A stretch of 64,000 nucleotides of DNA from Candidatus Latescibacterota bacterium. GTDB lineage: Bacteria; Latescibacterota; UBA2968; UBA8231. The stretch spans positions 92,979 to 156,978 of the forward strand of contig JAJEFJ010000011.1 in NCBI GenBank assembly GCA_022820485.1, in the 5' to 3' direction. Positions 19,447 to 27,234 of this stretch are shown here, piece by piece. Within the stretch, counting starts at the first letter, position 1; each line of letters begins with the position of its first letter. Made by a program: the position numbers and the translations under genes. The notes below the pieces were generated by a model that did no database searches, was not told the origin of the DNA, and saw only the letters and a program-made list of their open reading frames with translations.

Positions 19447-20562
19447 ATGGCTCACGCCTATACTCCTGGACTGCGCGTGACGCAACACGCAGTCGTGTAC
19501 AAAGAGCGGCGCTTGCCTCTCAAAGGCGAAGTTGTCGTTGAGCGCGGCCAAGCCGTGCGCCGCGACCAAGTTGTGGCCCGCACCGAACTGCCGGGCGAGG
19601 TGGCGACCCTGAACTTGGTAAACCGCTTGGGTATCTCGCCGCAAGAGCTAGCTGGCTACATGCTCAAAAAGGAGGGCGACCGAGTAGAAGCCGACGAGCC
19701 GCTTGCCGAGACCAAGCCGTTTATTCGTTGGTTCAAGACCACGATTGAATCTCCGGTCAGCGGCACCGTCGAGAGCATTTCGCCGGTGACTGGGCAGGTG
19801 ATACTGCGGCAAGCTCCTAGGCCGGTCGAAGTGCTGGCGTACGTCGATGGAGTCGTAGAGGAAGTTTTTGCCGAGGAGGGCGTGCGCGTCGCAGCGCGAG
19901 GTGCTTATATCCAAGGCATTTTCGGCGTGGGGGGCGAGTGTTGGGGCGCGCTGCACTTGGCAGTTGATGCTCCAGACGCCACGGCCGAGTCGCTGGGCCC
20001 GGAAGTTGCGGGTAAAATTGTGGTGGTCGGCAGCCTGATTAGCGCGGAGACTGTGGAACAGGCCCGGCAGGCAGGTGCTGTGGGGTTGATCGGCGGCGGC
20101 CTGCGCGACAGCGACTTGCGCGACTTGCTCGGCCGCGATTTGGGCGTGGCCATCACCGGGACTGAGCAGATCGGCCTGACCGTGGTAGCGACCGAGGGTT
20201 TCGGCCGCGTCGCCATGGCCCGCAAGACCTTTGATATTCTGCAAGCGTGCGCTGGCATGGATGCGTCCATGGCCGGTGCGACGCAGATCCGCGCGGGCGT
20301 GTTGCGGCCGGAGATTATCGTCCCCACGGCCGCTGACAAAGAGGAAGAAGAGGTGCGGCCGGGCGCGGAAGGGTTGCAGGTGGGCGATTTGTTGCGCGTG
20401 ATTCGGATGCCCTATTTTGGGAGGATTGGGCGCGTCAGCGACTTGCCGACCGAGTTATGCGCGGTGGAGTCCGGGGCGCGGGTGCGAGTATTGGCCGTAG
20501 AGTTTGAAGACGGGGAGCAGGCGGTAGTGCCACGGGCGAATGTGGAGCTGATTGAGGAATAA
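19447..20562 (+). CDS. Barrel-sandwich hybrid and KOW-like protein, partner of the GlmL-like ATPase
   Basis: The 371-residue product has no signal peptide or membrane segment. The N-terminal half contains lipoyl/biotinyl-like hairpins: LKGEVVVERGQAVRRDQVVARTELPG at about 18-43 and TIESPVSGTVESISPVTGQVIL at about 97-119, with no lysine in the usual modified position that I can identify. A central alpha/beta part (AGKIVVVGSLISAETVEQARQAGAVGLIGGGL) resembles a small Rossmann-type unit. The C-terminal 60 residues (VGDLLRVIRMPYFGRIGRVSDLP to VPRANVELIEE) look like a KOW/SH3 barrel. It starts 3 nt after the ATPase stop. The domains suggest a scaffold or adaptor that binds the ATPase; the function is unknown. 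Confidence 0.75.
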   Translation: MAHAYTPGLRVTQHAVVYKERRLPLKGEVVVERGQAVRRDQVVARTELPGEVATLNLVNRLGISPQELAGYMLKKEGDRVEADEPLAETKPFIRWFKTTIESPVSGTVESISPVTGQVILRQAPRPVEVLAYVDGVVEEVFAEEGVRVAARGAYIQGIFGVGGECWGALHLAVDAPDATAESLGPEVAGKIVVVGSLISAETVEQARQAGAVGLIGGGLRDSDLRDLLGRDLGVAITGTEQIGLTVVATEGFGRVAMARKTFDILQACAGMDASMAGATQIRAGVLRPEIIVPTAADKEEEEVRPGAEGLQVGDLLRVIRMPYFGRIGRVSDLPTELCAVESGARVRVLAVEFEDGEQAVVPRANVELIEE

Positions 20563-20566
20563 AGGC

Positions 20567-21859
20567 ATGAGAGCAAAAAACTGGCTGTCTGCGTTGGTTT
20601 TGGCTTGGCCGTTGGCGAGTGCGGCGGAAAATGCGGAACAGGGGATCGACACTTTGCTGATAGATCCTCTGCTGCCGATCGAAGAACAGGAACTCGGCGA
20701 GTTGCTGGCACAGCCTGAACCGCCGATTGAGGTCCAAGCCTTTGACACGCCCAACGACGACGGGGGTAGCATTACGCTGACTTGGCCGCGAGATCCCCAG
20801 ATCAGCGAAAATGCGAGGTATCAGGTCGCCATCGCCGACTCGCCCAGCGGGCCTTTTCGCGTCGTGGACGAGGTTGCGGCAACGGGGAATTTGATGTCCG
20901 AGGCACCGGCGCTCTTTGGGCGCGGGGCCGATCTGGAGAATTACCACTATGTCAACGTCGAGGAATTTGCCGGCGCGGGTGGCAAGACGCCGCTAGAAGA
21001 CGGCAAGACGTATTACTTCCACATTGATGTGCGATCGGCCGGGGGCGCAATCCGCGGCAAGGTGATCGTCAACGCCGAGTCCAAAGGCAATTTTTTTAAT
21101 AACTCCAAGGTCAACAATCTAGTGTTGTGCCTCGTGTTCTCAGGGCTTATCATGGGCTACATTGGGATTGCGCGGCGGCGCGAGCTCAAGATCCGCCGCA
21201 TCGCCGGGTTAGAGGCACTCGACGAGGCGTTGGGGCGGGCGACCGAGATGGGCAAGCCGGTGCTGTTCATTCACGGCCTGCGCGGCATGGACGCGATCTC
21301 GACCATTGCCGCGGTCAATATCTTGGGACGGGTTGCGCGGCGTACGGCCGAATACGACACTGCGCTGCGGGTGGTGGCCCCAGACCCGGTGGTTCTATCT
21401 GTGAGTCAAGAGACGATGAAAGCCTCGTATATCGAGGCGGGACGGCCCGATGCCTTCAATCCCGACCACGTCTTCATCGCCGGTACCGATCAGTTTAGCT
21501 ATGCGGCAGCGGTCGAGGGTATCATGACCCGCGATCGCCCGGCGGCTCATATTATGATGGGTTATTTCTACGCCGAGTCGCTGTTGTTGGCCGAGACGGG
21601 TTCGACGACCGGGGCGATCCAGATCGCCGGTACGGACGCCTTTACCCAGCTTCCTTTTTTCGTCACCACCTGTGACTACACCCTGCTTGGCGAAGAACTC
21701 TACGCCGCTAGTGCTTATCTATCGGGTGAGCCGCGGATGTTGGGTAGCCTCAAAGGCCAAGACGCGGGCAAGGCCATTCTGCTGGCCGCTCTGGTGTTGG
21801 GCACGCTGCTGGAGACCTTCTTGGGATGGCCGCAGTTGACGCACTTTTTTAGCCCCTAG
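20567..21859 (+). CDS. Membrane-anchored protein with fibronectin-like domain (DUF6754-like)
   Basis: The 430-residue protein starts at ATG 20567 with a signal-like N-terminus (AKNWLSALVLAWPLASAAE). Residues ~45-165 look like a fibronectin-III-type beta domain (SITLTWPRDPQISENARYQVAIADSPSGPFRVV and KTYYFHIDVRSAG). A transmembrane helix (NLVLCLVFSGLIMGYIGIA) near 185 precedes a conserved alpha/beta domain with KPVLFIHGLRGMDAISTIAAVNILG. A last hydrophobic helix near the end (AILLAALVLGTLLETFLGW) suggests a second membrane pass. The central domain resembles what I recall as DUF6754, but I cannot confirm it. It sits between the KOW protein and polytopic membrane genes, so it is probably part of the same complex. 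Confidence 0.7.
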   Translation: MRAKNWLSALVLAWPLASAAENAEQGIDTLLIDPLLPIEEQELGELLAQPEPPIEVQAFDTPNDDGGSITLTWPRDPQISENARYQVAIADSPSGPFRVVDEVAATGNLMSEAPALFGRGADLENYHYVNVEEFAGAGGKTPLEDGKTYYFHIDVRSAGGAIRGKVIVNAESKGNFFNNSKVNNLVLCLVFSGLIMGYIGIARRRELKIRRIAGLEALDEALGRATEMGKPVLFIHGLRGMDAISTIAAVNILGRVARRTAEYDTALRVVAPDPVVLSVSQETMKASYIEAGRPDAFNPDHVFIAGTDQFSYAAAVEGIMTRDRPAAHIMMGYFYAESLLLAETGSTTGAIQIAGTDAFTQLPFFVTTCDYTLLGEELYAASAYLSGEPRMLGSLKGQDAGKAILLAALVLGTLLETFLGWPQLTHFFSP

Positions 21860-21868
21860 GAGGGCGCG

Positions 21869-22525
21869 ATGATTTTTCTTAGTCGAACGCTACCGCTGGT
21901 GATTGCCTTTGCCTTCGGTATGCTCGGCGTTATCGGCTACTACGTACCGCACGGTGACGCGCAGAGTTTGGAGCGGGAGATGGCGCTATGGGTGCGCATA
22001 GTCTTTGCGTTTTCTTATTTGCTCGGGCTATACAGCCTGCTCAACCTACACTGGCAGCGGATTCGCCAGCGCGTCGCCGGTTGGGCCTATAGCTTGATCG
22101 CCATTTTGAGCTTCGCGGTAATGATGGTCTTCGTCGTGTACAACGATGGTTTAGGCCCCTTCGCCGCGCAGGCTGAGGCCGGAGGCTATAAGTGGCTCTT
22201 CGACAACATTCACGTGCCTTGCACCTCGACCATGTTTTCGATCTTAGCCTTCTTCATCGCCTCGGCCGCGTACCGGACCTTTCGCGCCCGTACGCCCGAG
22301 GCGGCTGTGCTACTGATTGCGGCGGTCATCGTCATGTTGGGGCGCGTGCCCATCGGAAGAGAGCTTTCCGACCTTTTTCCTATGGCAACCGATTGGCTGT
22401 TGAACGTGCCCAACTTGGCGGCCAAACGCGGCATTTTGCTCGGCGTGTCGCTGGGTGCTATTGCCACTTCGCTGCGGATCATTTTTGGGATTGAGCGCTC
22501 GTATTTGGGCGGAGGAGCCGAGTGA
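21869..22525 (+). CDS. Polytopic membrane protein of the GlmL-like cluster
   Basis: The 218-residue protein has about six transmembrane segments, including LVIAFAFGMLGVIGYYV, IVFAFSYLLGLYSLL, SLIAILSFAVMMVFVVY, MFSILAFFIASAAY, AAVLLIAAVIVML and GILLGVSLGAIATSL. A conserved-looking periplasmic or cytoplasmic loop holds KWLFDNIHVPCTSTMFS. I recognise no transporter signature. An AGGAGGG site lies just upstream of ATG 21869. Its stop overlaps the next start (TGATG), indicating coupling. It is probably the membrane core, or part of it, of the complex encoded by this cluster. Confidence 0.75.
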   Translation: MIFLSRTLPLVIAFAFGMLGVIGYYVPHGDAQSLEREMALWVRIVFAFSYLLGLYSLLNLHWQRIRQRVAGWAYSLIAILSFAVMMVFVVYNDGLGPFAAQAEAGGYKWLFDNIHVPCTSTMFSILAFFIASAAYRTFRARTPEAAVLLIAAVIVMLGRVPIGRELSDLFPMATDWLLNVPNLAAKRGILLGVSLGAIATSLRIIFGIERSYLGGGAE

Positions 22526-23352
22526 TGCACAAACTGCTCGCTATCGACCGGCGCATCATTTTCGCCCTAGTGTTTATCAGCGTGGCAGGGCCGTTGCTGG
22601 CCGGAATTTCCCTGCCGATTACGCCGACGGACGAAGTAAAAGCTGCGTATGACCAGTTTGAGAAACTCGACGCGGGTGATATTGTGCTGGTCTCCTTCTC
22701 CTACGGTGCCAGTACGCAACCTGAAATGCTGCCGATGTCGCGCGCCATTTTGCACCACGCCTTCCGCCGCGATCTCAAGGTGGTGGCCATCTGCCTATGG
22801 CCCGAAGCGCCGGGGCTGGCCCAACAGGTGCTGGAGGAGATGGCGGCTGAATTCGATTTGGAGTACGGGGTGGATTACGCCTTTATGGGCTACAAGCCGG
22901 GCAATTTCAGCGTCATCCTCAATATGGGGCAGGACTTCCACAGTGCCTTCCCGCAGGACCAATGGGGCGCGGCTACTGGCGATTTGGATTTGACGCGCAG
23001 TTTGCGCTCGCTGCGCGATTTTGACCTCGTTTTAGACTTGGCAGCCGGGGATTCGATTGAGTTCTGGTGGATCCCCTACGGACAGGAGAAGTACGGCTTT
23101 ACCTTTGTTGCTGGCTGTACTGCGGTGATGGCTCCCGACCTCTATCCCTTCCTCGACTCAGGACAGCTTGGTGGCCTGCTTGGTGGTCTAGCTGGTGCCG
23201 CCGAATACGAGACCCTGATTGACCGTCGCGGCAGTGCCAGCACGGGTATGAGCGCCCAGTCCATGGCTCATTTGGTCATCACGCTCTTTGTGATTATCGG
23301 CAATATCGCGTATTTCGCCGCTCGGCTAACTTCATCCGAGCAGAGGAACTGA
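22525..23352 (+). CDS. Membrane-tethered alpha/beta protein of the GlmL-like cluster
   Basis: The 275-residue protein has one N-terminal transmembrane helix (IIFALVFISVAGPLLAGISL) and one near the C-terminus (AHLVITLFVIIGNIAYFAAR). About 200 soluble residues lie between them. The soluble part reads like alternating strands and helices: GDIVLVSFSYGASTQPEM, LKVVAICLWPEAPGLAQQVLEEM, FDLVLDLAAGDSIEFWWIPYG. The segment KYGFTFVAGCTAVMAPDLYPFLDSGQ is distinctive. I chose ATG 22525, in the TGATG overlap, over the adjacent GTG 22522. No known family is recognised. It lies 1 nt before the next membrane gene. Confidence 0.75.
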   Translation: MHKLLAIDRRIIFALVFISVAGPLLAGISLPITPTDEVKAAYDQFEKLDAGDIVLVSFSYGASTQPEMLPMSRAILHHAFRRDLKVVAICLWPEAPGLAQQVLEEMAAEFDLEYGVDYAFMGYKPGNFSVILNMGQDFHSAFPQDQWGAATGDLDLTRSLRSLRDFDLVLDLAAGDSIEFWWIPYGQEKYGFTFVAGCTAVMAPDLYPFLDSGQLGGLLGGLAGAAEYETLIDRRGSASTGMSAQSMAHLVITLFVIIGNIAYFAARLTSSEQRN

Positions 23353-23353
23353 T

Positions 23354-24073
23354 ATGCGCGATACGTATGTCTTTTTAGGCTTGATCCTGCTGTTTGCTGC
23401 GGTCAACATCGGCTTGGTGGCTAGCGGAATCTTGGTGGCCGACTGGACGGGTTTGGGCATCATCGTCGCGGCGGGCATGACCTTGGCGCTCTATAGCTTT
23501 CTCTACAAGGACAATCCGCTTTTCAAGTTTGCCGAGCACGTTTTTGTCGGCGTGGCAGCGGCTTATGTATTCGGTCAGAATTGGTACCCGACGCTCTACG
23601 GCGAGATTATTGCCGAATGGACCGATCCGGGGGAAGGGGAGACGCCCAATTGGTGGCTTTTGGCCCCGACGGTACTTGGGCTTTTGATGTTGACGCGCTT
23701 TTCGCTGCGCTTCGGTTGGCTCAGCCGCTATGCTTTTGCATTCTTTGTCGGGCTTGCGGCTGGCTGGACGATTCCCCGCTATATTTCTTCCTTTATTTTA
23801 GCCCAAATTGAACCTACATTACAACCACTAACCGGGAGCGGGAGCTTGGAGGGGCTCAATCTGCTGATCGTCTTGGTGGGGGTCATCGGGGTGTTGGTTT
23901 ATTTCTTTTTTTCCGTCGAGCACACCGGCGCGGCGGGCCATGTCTCCAAGGTGGGGATATGGTTTTTGATGATCTCGTTTGGGGCTTCGTTTGGTTACAC
24001 TATTATGGCGAGGGTCTCGCTGTTGATCGGGCGCGTGACCTTTCTCTTAGATGACTGGTTACACCTGATGTAA
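23354..24073 (+). CDS. Polytopic membrane protein of the GlmL-like cluster
   Basis: This 239-residue protein has about six to seven hydrophobic segments (VFLGLILLFAAVNIGLVASG, GLGIIVAAGMTLALYSFL, FVGVAAAYVFG, LLAPTVLGLLMLTRF, YAFAFFVGLAAGW, LIVLVGVIGVLVYFFFS, IWFLMISFGASFGYTIM). The motif YKDNPLFKFAEHVFVGVAAAY after the second helix is striking and should be diagnostic in a search. No transporter or enzyme family is recognised. It is the last gene of the cluster; the TonB receptor follows after 35 nt with its own strong ribosome-binding site. Confidence 0.75.
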   Translation: MRDTYVFLGLILLFAAVNIGLVASGILVADWTGLGIIVAAGMTLALYSFLYKDNPLFKFAEHVFVGVAAAYVFGQNWYPTLYGEIIAEWTDPGEGETPNWWLLAPTVLGLLMLTRFSLRFGWLSRYAFAFFVGLAAGWTIPRYISSFILAQIEPTLQPLTGSGSLEGLNLLIVLVGVIGVLVYFFFSVEHTGAAGHVSKVGIWFLMISFGASFGYTIMARVSLLIGRVTFLLDDWLHLM

Positions 24074-24108
24074 GGGGTTTTGAAAATTACTCCACAAAGG
24101 AGGGATAT

Positions 24109-27100
24109 ATGACCAAGTTTGCAGGCATTTTTCGCGCCCTGACCGGACTGGGCGTCCTGCTCGCGCTGAGCTTGGCTCCGGCCGAGGCCAGTACGGGCGG
24201 CAAGATCGCCGGTGTCGTCAAGGATGCCGCCACTGGCGATGGGCTGCCCCATGCCAATATCGTGGTGGTGGATACCGAGCTAGGAGCTACAGCGGACGAA
24301 AAGGGCCGCTTTTTTATTCTCAACGTACCGGCGGGCACCTACACCCTCAAGGCCACGTATATCGGCTATGCGGATTATACCGTTGAGGATGTGCGGGTTT
24401 CCGCCGACCTGACTACAAATATCGCCGTTGACCTGACTTCTTCGGATATCCAAGTCGAGGAAGTGGTAATCCGCGCCGAGCGGCCTATCATCGACAAAAC
24501 CGCTACCAATGCGGTGCGCATTATCGATGCCGAGGATCTCGATATTTTGCCGCTTCGAGGCGTCAGCTCAGTCATATCGCTGCAAACCGGCGTGGTCAAT
24601 GACGAGGGGACGCTGCACATCCGCGGCTCGCGTGGCGACGAGATCGGCTACTACGTCGAGGGAGCTAGCGTCCGCAATGTGGTCACTGGTGCCAGCGCGG
24701 TGGGGCTGATCGACGAGGCATTGGAGGAAATCCAGCTCCAAGCTGGCGGCTTCAACGCCGAGTACGGCGGGGCCAACGCCGGCATTATCCTGCAAGAGTT
24801 GCGCACCGGCGGCAGCGCTTGGGACTTTGAGATCATGTCTGAGTCGGACAATTTTACCTCCGACTACGAGCAGCGCTTCGGCACCTATTCCTACGGCTAC
24901 TTCAATCAGGTGATCACCGCCGGTGGTCCGGTTGCAGGCAATCAGCGGATTCGCGCCTTCTTGGCTGGCCAGCGCAGCGGCATCGGGTCTTGGCCGACCT
25001 ACTGGTCGGGTTTTACCTTCGAGAATCTTGAAGACACCGGCCTCCGCGGTGGCCGTCGGCACTGGAGCGAGGACGAAGAGGGCAATCTCGTTCCCGACCA
25101 GATCGAGCAGCTCGAAATCAAGCCCGGCAACATTCCGCACACGAGAAGTGAAGCGGTCATTTTCAACGGGACCTTGCTGCTTGACTACTACCCTGTTCAG
25201 CTCCGCCTCACGAATCTGTATTCGGACGGGCATAGTGAAATCAACCCGACGCCCATCCGCAATGTTTTTAACACCCGGCGCTTGAATGAGTCGGAACAGT
25301 CCTCCAATCTGGTCAACGCCAAGCTCACCCACCTGCTCGACAAGAGCATGTTCTACGAACTCAACGTGAGCCTCTACAAGCAGGATCGCGAGTCCTACGA
25401 CCCGCTTTTCAAAGATCGGTGGTGGGTGTACAACGACAGCGTGGCCGTACAGCGCGCCCTCGAAGGCACGGGCGAGTACACGCCCTATACCCAGCAGGGT
25501 TCGGGGCCTAGGCCCTACGATCTGGCCGGTTTCCCCTTCAACCGTCCGGGTACGCGTACGACTTCTTACGGTACCTCGTCGGATGGCTATTGGGGGTTGG
25601 CCGGTAGCTGGACCAAGCAGACCGACATACATCAGCTCAAGGCCGGTTTCGACTATCAAAATTGGACCTCGCGGCGCTATGGAATCTCGTTGCGTTCAAT
25701 CCGCTCGGGGATAGCCAATACCTATCCCGAGCTGGACGCGGTGTACGACCGCTACTACAACGACGAGATCAGCGAAGCCGAAATCCTCGACGCGCTGATC
25801 GCCAAGGCCGAGACGCTCGACGATGGCGATGGCAGCAAGCAGGATCTGATCCGATTGCTGCGCTCGACCAGCGCCAGCGATTTCTTCGGCCACGACGAGT
25901 TTGGGCGCGAGACCGATGGCGAAGGGCTAGAAGCACCGCGCCAGCCGACGGTAGCCGCCGCCTTTATCCAAGACAAGGTCGAGTATAATGACCTGATCAT
26001 CAACGCCGGTCTGCGCCTCGACTATTTCGACGCGGATAGCTGGCGCTTCAAGGATCCAGCCGCGCCAGTGCGCGACCCGGAAAACTACACCATTGATCTC
26101 GCGTCGATGGAAAAGACCCCCACGTACACCGATATTAGCCCGCGTTTGGGAATGTCGTTCCCGGTGTCGGATTTGACGGTTTTTCACGTGCAATATGGGC
26201 GCTTTTCGCAAATGCCGGCCATGCGCTCCATGTTTGCCGGTGGGGCGCGTCTCGCCCTAGAGTTGGGTGGCCAGAACTACATCCGCTATCCGACCGCCTA
26301 CGACATTGAGCCGATGCGGACCACCCAGTACGAAATCGGCTTCGAGCGTCAGTTCACCGAATTCGCCTCCTTTGACATCACGGGCTTCTACCGCGACGTC
26401 AAAGGGCAGGTGCAGTTGCGCAAGCAGCAGGTCTCGGCCAGCGCGGAAGAAGCCGGCGCGTACGTTTTCCTGCAAAACGGCGACTTCGCCACGACCAAGG
26501 GCATCGAGTTCCAATTCAAGCTCCGGCGCGTCAATAACCTACGCACCGAGCTGAACTACACCCTGTCCGATGCACGCGGCACGGGTTCATATACCGGCTC
26601 GGCCATTTCCGGGGTTGAGAACGAGACCAACCTGCCGACGATCATCTCGCCGCTCGACTTTAACGAGACGCATCGCGGCTCAATATTTCTAGACTACCGC
26701 TACCCGGACAACGAGCCGAACCCCATTCTGCGGAGTTTGGGGGCCAACCTGCTGATGAGCTTTACGAGCGGGCACAGCTTTACTTTGGTCACCGGTTCGA
26801 TCGGTCAGCGCGGTCCAGAAAACGCCGGCGTACTCGACAGCTTCGACCCGCGCTCGCGCAAGCCGCTCGAGTCGATCAACCGCTCGACGACGCCGTGGAC
26901 CTTTGAAACCAACCTGCGCATCGACAAGGGCTTCTCGCTACTTGGTCTCAATGCCAAGGTCTATAGCCGCATTATCAATCTCTTCAACCGCAAGAACGTG
27001 CTCAACGTGTACAACCGCACCGGCTCCGACAAAGACGACGGCTTCTTGACCAATCCAGAGTTGAGCCAACAGATCGTCGAGGCCAGCGGTGGGCAACAGT

Positions 27101-27219
27101 ACGTGCAACTCTACGAGGCGATCAACTTGGTCAACCGCCAAGCCTACTGGGCCAACGAAGGCGGCGATATTTACGACGCGCCGCGCCAGATTCGCTTCGG
27201 TTTGCAGCTCGATTTCTAG
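24109..27219 (+). CDS. TonB-dependent outer-membrane receptor with carboxypeptidase-regulatory-like domain
   Basis: The 1036-residue protein has a signal peptide (LTGLGVLLALSLAPAEA). A beta-sandwich of the CarboxypepD-regulatory type follows (KIAGVVKDAATGDGLPHANIVVV to YTVEDVRVSADLTT, about 30-110). Next come a plug domain (about 120-230; RGVSSVISLQTGV, LHIRGSRGDEIGYYVEG, GGFNAEYGGANAGII) and a long barrel. It ends FGLQLDF, with the C-terminal aromatic residue typical of barrels. This is the SusC-like architecture used in FCB bacteria to import bulky substrates, but no SusD partner follows. AAGGAGGG lies upstream of ATG. The secreted protein gene begins 15 nt after its stop, so both may act on the same substrate or in export. 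Confidence 0.88.
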   Translation: MTKFAGIFRALTGLGVLLALSLAPAEASTGGKIAGVVKDAATGDGLPHANIVVVDTELGATADEKGRFFILNVPAGTYTLKATYIGYADYTVEDVRVSADLTTNIAVDLTSSDIQVEEVVIRAERPIIDKTATNAVRIIDAEDLDILPLRGVSSVISLQTGVVNDEGTLHIRGSRGDEIGYYVEGASVRNVVTGASAVGLIDEALEEIQLQAGGFNAEYGGANAGIILQELRTGGSAWDFEIMSESDNFTSDYEQRFGTYSYGYFNQVITAGGPVAGNQRIRAFLAGQRSGIGSWPTYWSGFTFENLEDTGLRGGRRHWSEDEEGNLVPDQIEQLEIKPGNIPHTRSEAVIFNGTLLLDYYPVQLRLTNLYSDGHSEINPTPIRNVFNTRRLNESEQSSNLVNAKLTHLLDKSMFYELNVSLYKQDRESYDPLFKDRWWVYNDSVAVQRALEGTGEYTPYTQQGSGPRPYDLAGFPFNRPGTRTTSYGTSSDGYWGLAGSWTKQTDIHQLKAGFDYQNWTSRRYGISLRSIRSGIANTYPELDAVYDRYYNDEISEAEILDALIAKAETLDDGDGSKQDLIRLLRSTSASDFFGHDEFGRETDGEGLEAPRQPTVAAAFIQDKVEYNDLIINAGLRLDYFDADSWRFKDPAAPVRDPENYTIDLASMEKTPTYTDISPRLGMSFPVSDLTVFHVQYGRFSQMPAMRSMFAGGARLALELGGQNYIRYPTAYDIEPMRTTQYEIGFERQFTEFASFDITGFYRDVKGQVQLRKQQVSASAEEAGAYVFLQNGDFATTKGIEFQFKLRRVNNLRTELNYTLSDARGTGSYTGSAISGVENETNLPTIISPLDFNETHRGSIFLDYRYPDNEPNPILRSLGANLLMSFTSGHSFTLVTGSIGQRGPENAGVLDSFDPRSRKPLESINRSTTPWTFETNLRIDKGFSLLGLNAKVYSRIINLFNRKNVLNVYNRTGSDKDDGFLTNPELSQQIVEASGGQQYVQLYEAINLVNRQAYWANEGGDIYDAPRQIRFGLQLDF

Positions 27220-27234
27220 GAAAGAGAGGAAGCT

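Noticed and set aside
24568..25659. 363-codon open frame on the minus strand inside the TonB receptor
   Set aside because: The receptor frame has plug and barrel motifs throughout; the antisense frame has none and no ribosome-binding site.
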